The notes: generated from the letters alone by a model not told the origin. DNA of 64,000 bases from Pyropia haitanensis (GCA_008729055.1 SDUX01000008.1:5295756-5359755); one strand, 5' to 3'; shown: positions 12,262-24,815, numbered from the stretch's first letter. Program-made: numbers and translations.

Positions 12262-13564
12262 CCCGTGGCCGCCACCGCACGCGGGACCCGCCCCCTCCCC
12301 GGCTAGACCCAACCGCGGGCCCACGACCGCTCGGCAGGGCGGCAGCGCACAGCGGCAGCGGCGGCACCCGTGCCGCAGGGCGGCGCGGGCGGGGGACGCC
12401 GCAAGTCGTACACGGCGAACGCGGGGGGAGGTGCAGTGAAGCGTCGCGAAACGGGCGCGCCGAATCCACGATGGAGAGGGGAGGGGGGGGGGGCGGGGGG
12501 GGGGGAAGGATGCGCCAGCGGCTCTGGGACAGCACGCGGCCGCAAGGGTGGCGCGCAACCGCGGGGGCAGATCCGGCCCCCGCGACACACACCCCGCGGT
12601 CGCGGCGTGGCGGGCGACGCGGCCACGGACCCATCCGGCGGCGGCGTCCTGGATGCGCAACAACGGGGTGCATCCCCAGCACAGCGCCAAAGTGGCGCCG
12701 TTTTTTTCCGATGCCCTCTGAGCCAAAACAGCGTGCGGCCGCACACAAACGACACACGCCTCACGTGTCCCGACCAGAGTCCCCTTCCGTGGAATGGTTC
12801 AGCCCTGGGAACCGACAGAGTTATCCTCAAAGTTTTGCAGTCCTTCCAATTTTGTCCGATGTGATCAAAGTCATGACTGGGTCTCGTCAGCTTCCTATTG
12901 GTCGATCGGTTTTGTCTGGCTGTATGGATGGCTGAGACGCAGTTGACCAGCTCTGGACCCGGCTCTTGACTTTGACCAGATCGGACAAAATTGAGAAGAC
13001 AGCAATAGCTGCTGTGGTCGACTTTCATTGCCACGTGTACCACGAAAAAAGGTTGACCAAACAAACGTGGCGATCACGTCTGATCGCATCTTCCCGCGTT
13101 TTCCCGCGTGTTGGCCGCACGACTCGGCACGCGATCTGCAGCTTTGCACGCTGCGGGTGTCTGCTCTGACAACGCGGCGTCGCCGACTACGAGCACCATC
13201 CGGCGCGGACCCGGCACGACCAGTCACCAGCCCGGCACCACCAGGCGCCCCCCAGCTACGCACCACCCGTCGCCCCGTTGCCGCGTTGGTGCCCCTGCGA
13301 CATCAAAAGGACACCCGCGGACGCCCGCCCGCCCAAGGCTGTCCTGTCCGTCTCGGGCGATCCCCGCATGCGTTTGCGGCAAAGAAACGGGACGCGCCGT
13401 GCCAAAGGGCGTGTGCAGCGCGAAAAAAAAAAAAGGGGCACGGGCGCTGCCCCCCCTGCCCCCCCCCGCTGCCCACCGCCGGCCTTGCCCCCCCCCCCCT
13501 ATGAGCCCCCCCTCCTGGTGCTCGTCCCTGCCCGCTCCCCCCCCCCCCCCGCCGCCCCCCCTCT
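12262..13564. other. Intergenic with an imperfect hairpin
   Basis: Upstream region of the SNF2 gene. No gene could be supported. It becomes less GC-rich from about 12700 to 13150 and contains the inverted repeat listed separately at 12847-12993. An A run (13423-13434) and long C runs lie at 13440-13560. Confidence 0.4.
12847..12993. repeat. Imperfect inverted repeat (hairpin, MITE-like)
   Basis: The left arm (12847-12883, beginning CCAATTTTGTCCGATGTGAT) matches the reverse complement of the right arm (12956-12993) over about 37 nt with several mismatches. The loop is about 72 nt. Local base composition is lower in GC than the surroundings. It could be a foldback or MITE remnant, or a promoter-proximal structure about 590 bp upstream of the SNF2 start. 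Confidence 0.65.
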
Positions 13565-14385
13565 TCATGCCGCCCCCCCATCGTCCCCCCCCAGCGACGC
13601 GGCGGACCCGCCGAGCGACGCGAGCGACCCGCCCGCGCCGAGCACCGCCATCGGGTCCCCCTCCCCCGCCGCCGCCGCCCGCCGCAGCCGCCGCCCCTGC
13701 GACCGCGACGCGGCCTCCCCCGCCCCCATGATGTAATCAAACGTCAGCGCGTCGCCCGCCGACGACCGCGTCGCGGGCCCGAGGTCCACCCCGCCGCCGG
13801 CGCTCACCCGCGGGAACCGCTCGTTATCGTCATCGTCCACGTCAGCGTCGCCGCCGCCGCCGCCGCCGCCCACCGCCCACTCCCCGGCGGCCGCGTCACT
13901 GTCCGCGTCCGACGCCGCCGCCGCGTCGTCGGCGGCCATCCGCGCGGCGGTTGCCGCCGCGGCGGTCGCCGCCGCCGCCGCCACCGCCGCCGCGTCGGCG
14001 GCCGAGACGGGCGGGATGGGCGCCGCCGACGGCGGTGGCAGGTCGCCGCCGCCGCCGCCGCCCGCCGCCGCCGTGCCGCCGCCGTCCCCAGCCCGCCCGT
14101 CCGCGTCGGCAAGGACGCCGCCCGCGGCGGGCGGCCCGCCGCCGCCACCGCCGCCGCCGCCGCCAACAGCGCCGCGGCTCAGCGGCATGGGCGGCGCCGA
14201 CCACTCACCGCTGCTGCCGCTGCCACCCGCCGGGCGGTCCACGGCACCGGCCGCCTCCCCTCCCCCCCCCACCCCCCCCCCCCCCGCCGCCGTCCGGCGG
14301 CGGCCGCTGAGCAGCACCGCCCCCGCGAGCGCACCCACCAGCGCCACCCCCCCAATGGAGCCACCCACAATCGCGCCGAGCGGCA

Positions 14386-14420
<35 letters not shown>

Positions 14421-14585
14421 TCGCCGCCGCCGCCGCCCGACGACGACGTTGGCGGCGGCGGCGGCAGCGGCGCGTCGGCGGCGCCAGCGGGCGGCGTCGC
14501 CGCGGCGGGCGTGCCGCGTGCGGGCGCCGCGGGCGGGGGGGCGGGCGCATCGACTGGACCGCCGCCGCCGCCACCGCCGCCACCG

Positions 14586-14625
<40 letters not shown>

Positions 14626-14933
14626 CGTTGGTGGGCGACGGCGCCGCGGTCGGCGTTGGGGACGCGCCGGGCGTGGCGGCGGGGGCCGAGTGGCGGGGAG
14701 ACGCCGCCGGCCGCCGCGTCGGCGGCGGCCGCGGCGGCCGTGGCGGCGTTGCTGGCGGCGGCGGTGCGGGCGACGCGCTCCGCCGCGGCGGCGGGGACCC
14801 CGTCCTGGCCGGCGCCGCCGTCGGCCGGGCGGTCCGCGCGGGGCGCGCCGTCGGCGTCGGCGTCGGCGTCGGCCGCGCGGACGGCGCCGCCGTCGGCTTG
14901 CGCGTCACGACTGGCGGCGGCGACCGCGACGGC

Positions 14934-14972
<39 letters not shown>

Positions 14973-15190
14973 CGCCCAGACGGGGCGGCCGGCGGCGGCG
15001 GCGGCGGCGCGCACGGCGGCGGCGGGCGGTCATCGTCGCGGCCGTGGCGGTCGCGCGTCTCGGCCGTGCCGTTGCACGCGCGGCTGCCGTTGGGCGGCCG
15101 CACCTCAATGCTGATCACAATCGGCTGGGCCGCCGCGCGGCGGCCCGCCGCCGCGGTCCCCGCCGCGGCGGCCGCCGCTGGCGCCGCCGC

Positions 15191-15223
<33 letters not shown>

Positions 15224-15670
15224 TGGCGCCGCCACCGCCGCCGCCGCCGCCGCGGTCACCGCCGCCGCCACCGCCGCGGCCGACCGGGGGAGTGCCGCCG
15301 ACGGGACGGCACCGACACGGGTGGCGGCGGCGGCGGCGGCGGCCACGACGCCCACCGCGGCGGCGAGCGCCACCCCGACCACCGACGGCCAGGCGCGCCG
15401 GCGGCGGCGGCGCCTGCCGCCGCCACCGCCGCCACCGCCGCCGCCACCGCCGCCACCGCTGCCGCCACCGCCGCCACCGCTGCCGCCACCGCCGCCGACG
15501 CGGGCGCGGGCGCGGCCGGCCGGGGCGGCTCTGCCAGCGGCCGCCGCCGACGGCGGCGGCGACGAGCCCATCCGCGGCGGCGGGGACCGCGTCGACGGCC
15601 GCGGCGGCGGTGGTGGCCGCCGCCACCCCGACCGGCGGCACGCCAGGCCGGGAAGGTCAGGCGGCGGCAT
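13565..15670 (-). CDS. Hypothetical Pro/Gly-rich membrane protein
   Basis: About 701 residues from the first ATG (MPPPDLPGLAC); MGSSPPPSAA at 15571 is an alternative start. An Arg cluster precedes a first hydrophobic stretch (WPSVVGVALAAAVGVVAAAA), which could be a signal anchor. Next come Ala-rich and Pro-rich regions with two N-glycosylation sequons (PNGS, CNGT). A clear transmembrane segment follows (GAIVGGSIGGVALVGALAG) and is stopped by RRR. The last part is a Gly/Ala-rich tail ending in ordered-looking sequence (LTFDYIMGAGEAASRSQGRR). No known domain was recognised. The architecture suggests a cell-surface or wall-linked protein with a disordered extracellular stalk and cytosolic tail. 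Much of the length is triplet-repeat encoded, so its exact length is uncertain. Confidence 0.55.
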
Positions 15671-18600
15671 GGTGCGCCGCGTTGCGGCTGCAGCAAAGAG
15701 GAAGCGAGGCGGGTGGAGGGGTAGAGGGCGCACGCCGTACAGGGCAGGCCAGCGTGGCGGACAGGGGTGGGGGAGCGCGAGCCCTACCGAGGAGGGACCG
15801 AGGGACACACCCGCGGCGGCCGCCGTGGACCGACGGTGGCTGGGTTGGGGGGTGGTGTGTCAGCGCCGCGTCGGCAGCCGCGCACACCAAACGGGCGGGC
15901 GGCTCCCCCTGGCCGTTTGGGGCGCGTGCGGGTGGGCGGACGACCCGCGGGGGCCAAACGGCGCGCGGCGTCGACGATCGGTGGGGGCGGGCGGGGGCGC
16001 GGCGGAGACGACAGCCGCGGCGGCGCCCGCGGCGGCGCCGACTGTGTGAGACGCGGGGATGGCGCGTGGGGAGCGCGCGGCGGGGACGGCCGTCCACGCG
16101 GAGCCGGCGGGCGGCGTCGCCGCGCCGCCGCGGTGCGGGTGGGTGCAGCCGCCGGCGGCGGCCGGGGGGGAGACGGCGGCTGCCGCCGCGGCCGGCCGGC
16201 CGGCGCGGCCCGCCGTGGGCCGCGACGCCCACGCGGCGGGCCAGCCGTGGCGCCGGGGCGGGGGGGGCGCCACCGCCCCAATGTTGACAGTTCCCCCCCC
16301 CGCTCTTCATGGGGTGGCGGAGGGGGGCTGGTGAGGGGGGGGGGGGGGGGAGGGGCGGGGGGGGGAGGGTGCCGCCTCGTGGGGGAGGCGCGCGGTTGGG
16401 GTTGGAAAGGCGGCGCCGGGGGGGAGGGGGGGGGTGGGCGGCAGGCGGGACGGCGGGTGGCCTTGTCCACGCGGCCGGCGCGCCGGTCTTGCCCGGGGGG
16501 AGGAGCGAGGGGAGCGCGGCGAGACCGCTGGCCGGCACCACCCGTCGCGGACCGCAGCGTGACTGGGGGGGGACGGGTGGCACGGGAGGGGGATACCGCT
16601 GGAGGCGGGGGGAGGGGGGGAGAGGGGGGGGGACGCGGGTGTCGCGCCCGCCGCGGCGCGGCGCCGCGGCCGTGTACTGTACGGGTGGTGGCGACGGCGG
16701 CCAGCGGCGGGGATGACGTAGGCCGCCCGCCGCGGCGGCAGCGCCCCGACGCGCACCCGACCGGCGGGTGCGGCAGGGCGGGGCGGGGGGCGGCAGCCCG
16801 GCGGGGCGGCGACCGCGGCGTGACGCGCGCACGCCCCCACCGGCGCACCCCCCGCTCAGTCGCAGCACCCCCTGGCGGCGCCATCGGCTGTCGTCAATGC
16901 GGACGGCGACGCCGCGCCGACCAGAACCCCCCCCCACCATGGGCGCGCCCCCGCAGCGGGCAAAGACACGCGTGGGGAACCAACCGTCCGGGTGGACCAC
17001 CCAGCGGGCCAGACGCAGCGGCCGGCCAGAGGGGCGGGACACCCCCCCCCCCACCGGCGCCAACCCCCCACGGGGAGGCCAGCAACAAAGGGGACGCGCG
17101 CCATCCCCCAAGCGCGCGCGCCGCCATCTCCACCGCCCGGGCGGTGGGGGTCACCACGGTGGGGGGGGGGGGCGGGAGGGGCGCGCGCCGCGTCCCCAGG
17201 CGGTGCGCGGGGTCGCCGCGCGGGCGGCGCGTCGGCGGTGGCCACCGTTGAAATAGGACCCGCCGGTCGGGTAGTGAAATACCGTACAGCATGGACGGTT
17301 GGTTGTCGATCCGTGGGTGGAGGGGGAGGGCGGCGGGGGGGGGGCGGGCGTCCCGCCCCGCCCGCCCAGGCGGCACGCGTGGATAGGTGTGGGCGGCGGC
17401 GGGCGGCGGCGGCCGACCCGCCCAGCGGGCGACGCCCGCCGCCCGCGGCGGGCGCCGCGGCGCCACCGCTGCCACCGCGTCGTTTCCAAGCATCTCCACC
17501 CAACGGCAAACCGTTTACAGTTTGGCGTGCGGCGTGGCGTCTGGGAGGCCGCCGCCGGCAGCGACGGTCGGGATCCGTCGGTCGTTGGCATCGTCAACAA
17601 GTTTGTTTTCGCCATCGAATGCTGCAAACCGTGTCGGCTTCGATGGCGCATCAGCGTTGGGTCTCGGGCTAGTGTCGATACGGCGTTTCGATGCGCCATC
17701 CGCCGACGGGGCTTCGATAGGCGTCAAGTCGCGAGACCGAGAACTACAGCACACGTGACCGTGGGATTTCCGTGTCTCGTGTGCGCCTGCGTTGCAGTAG
17801 AATCGTATCGGCTGCCCATCTCCTCCGCATCGCTCTATAAGGTGCCGATGCGAGTGGCGGGCGACACTGCGCTCCGCCCTGCTCGCTGTTTTTCGTCAGC
17901 GCACCACCCAGGACGCGACGGGGCACCCTCCCAATGTGCCCGCCACGTCCGTCGCCACCACCACGTCGCCGCCACCACCACGCTGCCCCCACCAGCCCAC
18001 CACCACCACCACCCCGCCAGCCACCACCCCGCCAGCCACCACCTCACCATCACCACCCCGCCAGCCACCACCCCGCCATCCTCAACGCCGGCCACGCACA
18101 CGGCCGGGGAGCACCCCAGCTATCCCGCCACCACAAACCTGCCGCCGACACAACCCCCGCCGCCCCCGCCGCTGACGTGTACTTGCCGCCGCCCTTGCCG
18201 CTGCCGCCGCCGCCGCCGCCATCTTGCACTTGTCGACGCCCTTGCCGCCGTCGCCGCCATCGCCGCCGCCCTTGCCGCTGCCGCCGCCGCCGCCGCCGCC
18301 GTCTTGTTCTTGTCGCCGCCCGCTGCCGTCGTCGCCTCTGTCACCGCCGCCCTTGCCGCCGCCGCCGCCGCCGCCGCCGTCTTGCACTTGCCGCAGCCGC
18401 CACCAACGCCGCCGCCGTCGATCTTGCCGCCGCCGCCAACACCGTCGACCTTGCCGCCGTCTCCGCCACCGCCGCCGCCACCATCACGCCCCTCCCCTCA
18501 GCCGCCCCTCCACTCTCGCCCTCCACCGCCGCCCCCCCCCCTCCGCTCAGCTCCCCACACCCCTCGCGCCCACCTCCCAAAAAGAAAAAAAACAACAGCT

Positions 18601-19418
18601 AAAAAAAAAAGAAAAAGGCAGTGGCACAAGTGGCAGCTGCGGGAGAAGCGATGGCCGAGTCAGCAATGACAGAAGCTGGCGGTGGCGGCAGAGGCGGCGG
18701 CGTGTCGGCGTGCCCCCCCCCCCCCCCCCAACCCCCACCACCCAGGAAGCGACGGAGCACCGTCCCAAAGTGCCCCGCCACGTCCGTCGCCACCACCACG
18801 TCGCCGCCACCACCACGCCGCCCCCACCACCCCACCACCACCACCGCCCGACAACCACCACCCCGCGAGCGACCACCCCACCACCATAACCCCGCAACCT
18901 CCACCCCGCCATCCTCAACGCCGGCCACGCACACGGCCGAGGAGCCCCCCAGCTACCCCGCCACGTCCGTGACCGTCGCCAACACCACCCGCCAAAGTCG
19001 CCACCACCACCACGCCGTCGGCACCACACCACCATCACACAAAAAAATAACCACCAAAAAAATCACCACCTAAACACCACCACCCAAGCACAGCCACGTC
19101 CCCATCCCACGACAACCGAAACCTCCACCCGTCACCCACCACAGCCGCCACCCCGCTCCCACCCTCCCAGAACGCGACAGGGCATCCCCCCGAAGTGCTC
19201 CGCCACGTCTGTTGCCGCCCCCACCCCACCGCCACCACCCCACCGTCACCACACGCCGCCACCACCAGCCCACCACCGCCACGCCACCACCACCCCGCCC
19301 ACCAGCACACCACCCCTCAATCACCCTCCCGCCACACCACCCCCCCCAACAAACTTACAACGCCAGCAATGGGGGCAGGCGAAGCACCCCCGCGGCTGCC
19401 CCACCCGCCCCGCCCTTG
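15671..19418. other. GC-rich low-complexity and repeated DNA
   Basis: No gene could be supported. Open frames of several hundred codons exist in nearly all frames of 15700-17300 but are Arg/Gly/Pro-rich and mutually overlapping. From 17500 to 17900 the composition is more balanced. From 17930 to 19320 the + strand is a C/A-rich tract of CCA and GCC triplets with duplicated blocks. Confidence 0.4.
17920..19240. repeat. Three diverged copies of a CCA-rich block
   Basis: A block around CCCGCCACGTCCGTCGCCAC recurs. Copy 1 starts near 17920 and copy 2 near 18757; they share almost identical text including a CCACCACCACGTCGCCGCCA core. A shorter, more diverged copy starts near 19180 (CTCCGCCACGTCTGTTGCCG). 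Copies 1 and 2 also share a downstream part with CCATCCTCAACGCCGGCCAC (near 18076 and 18910). This reflects local duplication of simple-sequence DNA, not a coding family. Confidence 0.6.
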
Positions 19419-20102
19419 TCAGCGCCACCGCCGTCGTCGCCGCCACCAACGCCGCCGCCGTCGTGCCGCTGCCGCCCTTGCCGCCGCCGCCGTCGCCGCT
19501 GCCGCCGCCGCGGCCGGCCGCGGCGGCCCGCGGGCGGCGGCGCCTCGGCGGCCGCCGCGGCTGACCGCCGCGGAGCCGCCGCCACGCGCAGCGGCGACCA
19601 AATCGACCGCCGCGGCGGCCGTGCCCGCAAGTGACGGTAGCGGCGGCCGCGGCAACGACAGCGGCGGCAGCGGCGGCAGCGGCAGCCGCGACGGCACGGC
19701 GGCGGGGACGCCGCCGCCGCGGCGGCGCCCTCCCTGACGCGGCCCGCATCGCGTTCTCCACCACCCCCGCCCAGCGCGCGACGCGGCGGCGCCGACGCCC
19801 GAAGCGAGCAGCAGCGCCTTTAGCGCCTCGTGCACGCCCAGCTGCACCGCCCGCGTCGGCAGGTGCCCGCGAGCAGCCAGCAACAAGCTCCCCACCGCGT
19901 CACCGATGCACGCGGCGAGCACCAGACGCCGGCACCGTGACAGGTCCCGCGCCCTCTCCGCGAGAACCTTCTCAGCCACCGCGTGCAAGCCCTGCGTGCG
20001 CGCCCCGGACGGCTGCGCGCCGACCAACGTCCTCGCCAGCCCCGCGTCAAGTCTGCGCGCGGTTATCCGTGGCCATGTGGCCAAGATGTAGCCCATGCCC
20101 AT
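19419..20102 (-). CDS. Hypothetical protein, weak candidate
   Basis: The frame opens at an ATG (MGMGYILATWPRITARRLD), and its first ~110 residues look more protein-like than the surrounding frames. An amphipathic segment runs through LHAVAEKVLAERARDLSRCR, followed by a small-residue helix-like stretch (LVLAACIGDAVGSLLLAARG) and HEALKALLLASG. After that the frame decays into Arg/Pro/Ala triplet repeats, so the real 3' end or a splice site may lie near 19780. No family was recognised. It sits at a sharp composition change: GC-rich to the left, more balanced to the right. Confidence 0.25.
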   Translation of the reverse strand: MGMGYILATWPRITARRLDAGLARTLVGAQPSGARTQGLHAVAEKVLAERARDLSRCRRLVLAACIGDAVGSLLLAARGHLPTRAVQLGVHEALKALLLASGVGAAASRAGRGWWRTRCGPRQGGRRRGGGVPAAVPSRLPLPPLPPLSLPRPPLPSLAGTAAAAVDLVAAARGGGSAAVSRGGRRGAAARGPPRPAAAAAAATAAAARAAAARRRRRWWRRRRRWR

Positions 20103-21344
20103 TTGTACTTTTGCTGGTGACTTATGAGTCCGTCGACTGAATGTTTGAGAGACCTTAGAATCTGATTATTAAGTGCTAGTAAAAACGTATTGATGTCCAG
20201 CAAGTCCAACGCGGGGACAGGCGTGTGAGGCTGTGCTATGGTTCGCTCGACCTTGACCCCGCGCCACCGCGTGCGGACACGGGTCAACCGCACGGAGACT
20301 GGCAGTAGTACTAGGCCTAGCCGCTGCTGATTTGAGTCCTTAGGTACCGCCAGAGCATCTGCGCTTCTCAAACAGAACTTTCCTGTTCGTCGTCAAGCGT
20401 CGTCTTCCTCACTCGCCAAATCCATGTCCACCATCTCGTCAATGGCCTGGGAGTCGTCCTCAGCCGCCAGCCAGCACCGGGCAACCTGCTCTTTCTGCTC
20501 CCGCCCGACTCCCTCGACATGGCCAGACGTGATGGCTTCACTACCAGACCAGCAGGCGGCTCGGCCGGGACGACTGAACGGCGGGCACACGTCATTGCTC
20601 ATCACTCTTTGTACTTGAAACGATTATCAGCGTCGTACGGTTCTAAGTGCGCAACCAGGAATTTAGATGTCAGCCGGGCATGGAGACAGTACGCTGTAGA
20701 GGAGTTGATCTCGGGATATCTGGCTTGGTTATGTGCGGACCACACAGAACCAAGCCACACTTAACCGGATACAGACTGTACCTGTTGCCCGCCGCGGCGA
20801 GCGCCTGGTGCGCGGGGCTCCGAGGTCGACGAAACAGAGGCCAAGTCCCACGCGAGCCAGCAGGCACGGGTAGGGTCAGTTCAGTGTCGGCTGAGTCGCG
20901 TGATCCGCTCGGCTGGCCAATCAATGCGCTTCCGCACTGTCGCTCTCGAGATAACTAAACGCCTGCCTGTAAAGGACCTCATCGACGGCGCGAGGTTACA
21001 GCCCATCCCAGGATGGGCTCGATACGCAAACCGTCGCGTATCGGACGGCGCGTCGAAACCCCGTTTCGATGGTTGACACTGCATCAAAAAAGTCGATACG
21101 GGTGTCGATGCGCAAAACGAAAGAGCTGACGATGGACCGCGACCGGCGTGACCCCCGCCCGTGCCGCCGGTGGCGCCGCCACCGCCGCGCCACGCGCCGG
21201 CGCGCCGCGCCCGCCACGCCGACGCGCCCCGCCCACCCGCGTCGGGCTCTGCCCGGCCGCCGGCCCGCACGCAGTGCGCACCGCCCCCGCCGCCGCCCCG
21301 CGCTGGCCGCCCCCCCCCCCCCCCCCACCCCCGCCCCCGCCGCG

Positions 21345-21376
<32 letters not shown>

Positions 21377-21494
21377 CCGCCGCGGGGCGGCGGCACCCAC
21401 GCCAGCCGGCGGCCGGCCCGGCCGTCACCCCCGCCGCCGCCGTCGCTGCCGCCCCCGCCCTGGCCGGCTGGCTGCCGTCCCGGCTGCCGCCGCC

Positions 21495-21526
<32 letters not shown>

Positions 21527-23760
21527 CCGCCGCCCGCAAGCTGCCGCCGCCCGCGGGCTGCCGCCGCCCGCCGGCTGTCTAGCCGGCGGCCGGCCGGCTG
21601 CCGCGTGCGTGGCTGGGTCGCTCCCGTCGTCGAGCCGTTCATCGCCCTTCCTTCCCCCCCCACCATCGTTGGTTGCCTCTGTTTTCCAACCCTCCGCCAT
21701 GAGGTGACGGAGGGGGGCGGCAACCTGCGGCGCCGGCGGCAGCCGGCCGCGGCAGCGTCCAGGGGGGAGGCCGCAGCGCGCGGCGGCGGCGGCCGGCCCC
21801 CCCCCCAACCAGCACCAGGGGCGGCGGCTGGGCGTGGCGCCGGCGGCAGCCGGCCGCGGTGGCGTCTGGTGGGAGACCGCCGTGCGCGGCGGCGACGCCA
21901 GGCCCCCCCCGACCGGCAGCGGCAGCGGCGGCGGAGGGCGGGAGCGGCCGCCGCCGGCGCCACCCCGATGGCCGCGGCGGCCGCGGCCGCGGGCGTAGCG
22001 GCGGCGGGCGGCGACGGCGGCTGCCGCCACGGGGGCAGCGGCGGGAGGGGGCGGGTGTGGAGAGGCAGCGGCTGGCGGCGGCGGCTGCGCACGGTGGCCG
22101 GGGCAGCGGGCGGCTGCGGCAGACGGCGGGGGAGACGGACGGTGGTGGCGGCGGCGGGGGACTGGACTGGCGACGGCGACCGCCAGCAGCGGGGGCTGCC
22201 GGCGGGGGCGGCAGCCCGCGGCCGGCGGCAGCGGGAGGTGGGGGCAGCCGACGGCGGCGGCGTCCCCCAGATGGGGGCGGCGACGGCTCGCGGCGGCGGC
22301 GGCCGGCGGCTGGGCAGCCGACGGCGGCAGCCGGCGGGCGAGCGCAGCGATAGTCATCGGTCGCGCCAGGCCGCGGCCGCGGCGGCTCTGGGCGACCGAG
22401 GGAATCGGCCAAGGGGAGGGGGAATGGGGTGGGGTACCGGCGAGCTTGGTGCCCCGGTTGAAGGGGGAGAGGGGGGGGCGGGGGCAAAGGGCGGGGGGGT
22501 TGCAGACGAGTGCACCGCCGCCTGGCATTGGGTGTCTGCCGTGGCGGAGCCAAGACCGCTGCGGCGGGCGGCGGGCCGCGCCGAACCCGGGATACAAACT
22601 GACGGGTAACCAGCTTGGGTGCACTCGCCCTTGTGGACCGACGCCATGATAATTGGAGGCATGTAAGTATACCAGACACGGAACCGCATTTGATGCACCC
22701 TCCGCGCACCCGCCCGCCAACCCCCGTCCGTCGCCGCCTCCGCTCAGCCACGTGGCGCTCGCACAGCACCCTCATGCCAAACAGACTTTATTTTGCTGTA
22801 GGGTTGATATTCTGAAATATTGCCTCCCGCTAGCCGAGAGCGGCGCTACGCACCGCTTGCCACCACTCCCCCCCGCGCCCTGCACCGCGTCCACCACGCA
22901 GCCGCGGCGGCAAATCCCGCGCAGCCCCGCTGTCGGGGAGCCACTCTAATTGCGCGTTCGGGCAATCTTGGTGGGGGCACCCGGAACTTCAACGGGACCA
23001 GCAAGACCTTAACCCAAAGCAGGCCCCCCACAGGCGGACGACGACAGACGCAGAGGCGAAAGCCGACTCTCCCGCGCCCTGCGTGGACCCGTTCACCTTC
23101 CCTTGTGCGCGGCGCTCCTCCGCACCCCATCATGCGTGCGCCCGCAGCCCACCATGATGACGGGGTGTGAGCGCACGCACACAGTGTCAGAGGACGGGTA
23201 GATCAAGACGCGGTCGGGGCCCACACAGTCGGAGGCACCCGCAGAGCGCGACCAGCCACCGCCGCCGTCTCCGCCGCCCAGCCAGGTCCACCCATCCGGC
23301 GGCACCCCGTGGACAACGGCAAACATACGGCGCGCGGTGATGGGTGAGCGGGGGGGGGGGGGGCAGAGAAGCGAAGCGGGGAAAGAACATCGGGCAGGGC
23401 GGGGGAGGAGGGACGAATAAAAGAAAAAGAAAAAAAAAAGAGAGACAACCTGAACGAAGGGCTACGCCAAACGACGCGCGCTAGCCCGAGTGCCTCTCCC
23501 CCTCCATCACCAGTCGCGCCGGTGCTCGACGCACGCGATGAAAGGGGATGCGGCGGTAATCCCGCGCATCCCCGGTGCCCCACGACGCGAACGGGGTGTG
23601 TGCAGCAAGCACAATACGGACAGGAGCTACCCGCCCACCGCCGCTCATGCCCTACCACGCATGAACATGTGCTCCCGTCACTCCATCCTCTCTCCTCCTG
23701 CCCGTGCCCCCGCCCCCGTGCCCACCCACCTGCCCCCCCCCTCGCGCTCCAAATCTCACC
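20103..23760. other. Intergenic: composition-mixed, repeat-containing
   Basis: 20103-21125 is relatively AT-balanced and may contain decayed sequence. A short minus-strand frame at 20396-20602 (start MSNDVCPPFSRPGR, acidic end LASEEDDA) is protein-like but unassigned. 21130-22330 is GC-rich repeat DNA (see the dispersed repeats). 22640-23760 is mixed; a minus-strand 77-codon frame at 23093-23326 (MFAVVHGVPPDGWTWLGG) has an ordinary amino-acid mix but no recognised family. A TTTATT word near 22788 could be a minus-strand polyadenylation signal. Confidence 0.35.
21755..21925. repeat. Two copies of a dispersed ~60-bp GC-rich repeat
   Basis: A unit reading roughly GCCGCGG..GCGTC, GGGGGAGACCGC.GTGCGCGG and then a CGGCG run plus a C7-10 run occurs at about 21758-21830 and 21860-21925. 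A third copy lies at about 46172-46235. Copies share the core GGGAGACCGC(A/C)GTGCGCGGCG with few differences. Confidence 0.55.
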
Positions 23761-24815
23761 TCAGTCACGACGGTCTTCCAGCTTTGGCCGCAACACCCCG
23801 TACAAGAGGACGCCCACCGCTCCCCCCGCCACCACCCCCGCCGCGAGCACATTGTCGGCAAACGAGCTCGCCTCGTACAGCCCCCGTCTCCGCATGTCCT
23901 CGCACAGGGGACCCCACAGCGCCACCCACAGGTACACCACGTCCACCGCCGCCGCCCACGTCCACGGGTCCTCCATCAACAGCGTGCGCGCGCCGGCCAG
24001 GCCAAACCCCCCCAGCACGCCCATCACGCCTACCGTCGCGACCGCGGCGAGGCCCAAAAAGAGCGCGGAAAAGGGGCGGCCCTCGGTCACACGCGCCATC
24101 GCGCCCACCTCGGAGCGCCCCACCGCCGGCCGGTACCGGCGGAGCGCCAAGTAGGGCCCGAGCACGTACCCGCCGCCACCCGCCAGGGCGGCGCCCAAAA
24201 ACGCCCACGTCGGCAGCCGCTGGTCCCGGCTGCCCGGCGTCAGCAGCGTCGCCGCGGCGGCGACGAGGCACGAGCGGAGCCCCCACAGCGCCGCGCCCAG
24301 CGGGTGCGCGCCGAGGGCGGGGCCGTGCGACAGGACGGGCGCGAGCGCGAGGCCCGGCGGCGCGAGCGCGCTCACCGACAGCAGCAGCGCGGCCCAGGCG
24401 GTAGCGACCACCGCCGCCCGCGCCGACGTGTTGCGGAGGCGGGAGCTGGGGCTCGCGGCGAGCTCGTCCGCGGGCACCCCGTCAACAATCTCATCCGTCG
24501 ACGGGGGGGGGACCCCAAACAGCATGTCCCCCGGCGTGGGCGACGCGCGCACCCAGGGGGCGACGGGCGGCGCGGTGGGCGTCGCGCCGGAAGGGGGGGG
24601 GGGGGGGTGTCGGGCGACTCGGGGTTGGGCGGCCGCGACACCGCCATCGGCGGCGGCGGGAGGGCGCGCCGCCGCCGCTGGGAAGGGGCGGCCAGCCATG
24701 TGGAAGGCCGCCCGCAGCCGCGACGGAGCGGGGCCGCCGCAGCGGCGGCGGCGGCGGAGGCGCCACCGGTGGCGCCGGCGGGCAGAGGCGTGAGGAAGGC
24801 AGCGACGGCGGCCAT
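23761..24815 (-). CDS. Plastid-type multi-pass membrane protein (frame broken at a G run)
   Basis: The C-terminal frame carries about five hydrophobic segments (AAVVATAWAALLLSVSALAP; PTWAFLGAALAGGGGYVLGP; ALFLGLAAVATVGVMGVLGG; DVVYLWVALWGPLCEDMRRR; LAAGVVAGGAVGVLLYGVL). The segment order and the CEDMRRRG-type loop resemble a cyanobacterial/plastid family of small membrane proteins whose function is unknown (my recollection, unverified). The N-terminus lies in another frame: MAAVAAFLTPLPAGATGG followed by a Ser/Arg/Ala-rich stretch, typical of a plastid transit peptide. The two frames meet at the 14-G run at 24594-24607, so a homopolymer length error is the simplest explanation. Joined length would be about 350 residues. 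Likely location: plastid membrane (inferred from the transit-like N-terminus). Confidence 0.6.

Noticed and set aside
13565..17251. Very long overlapping open frames on both strands (several over 400 codons).
   Set aside because: They are due to GC-rich DNA with few stops. Outside the one membrane protein they are Arg/Gly/Pro-rich and lack any domain, signal or start support.
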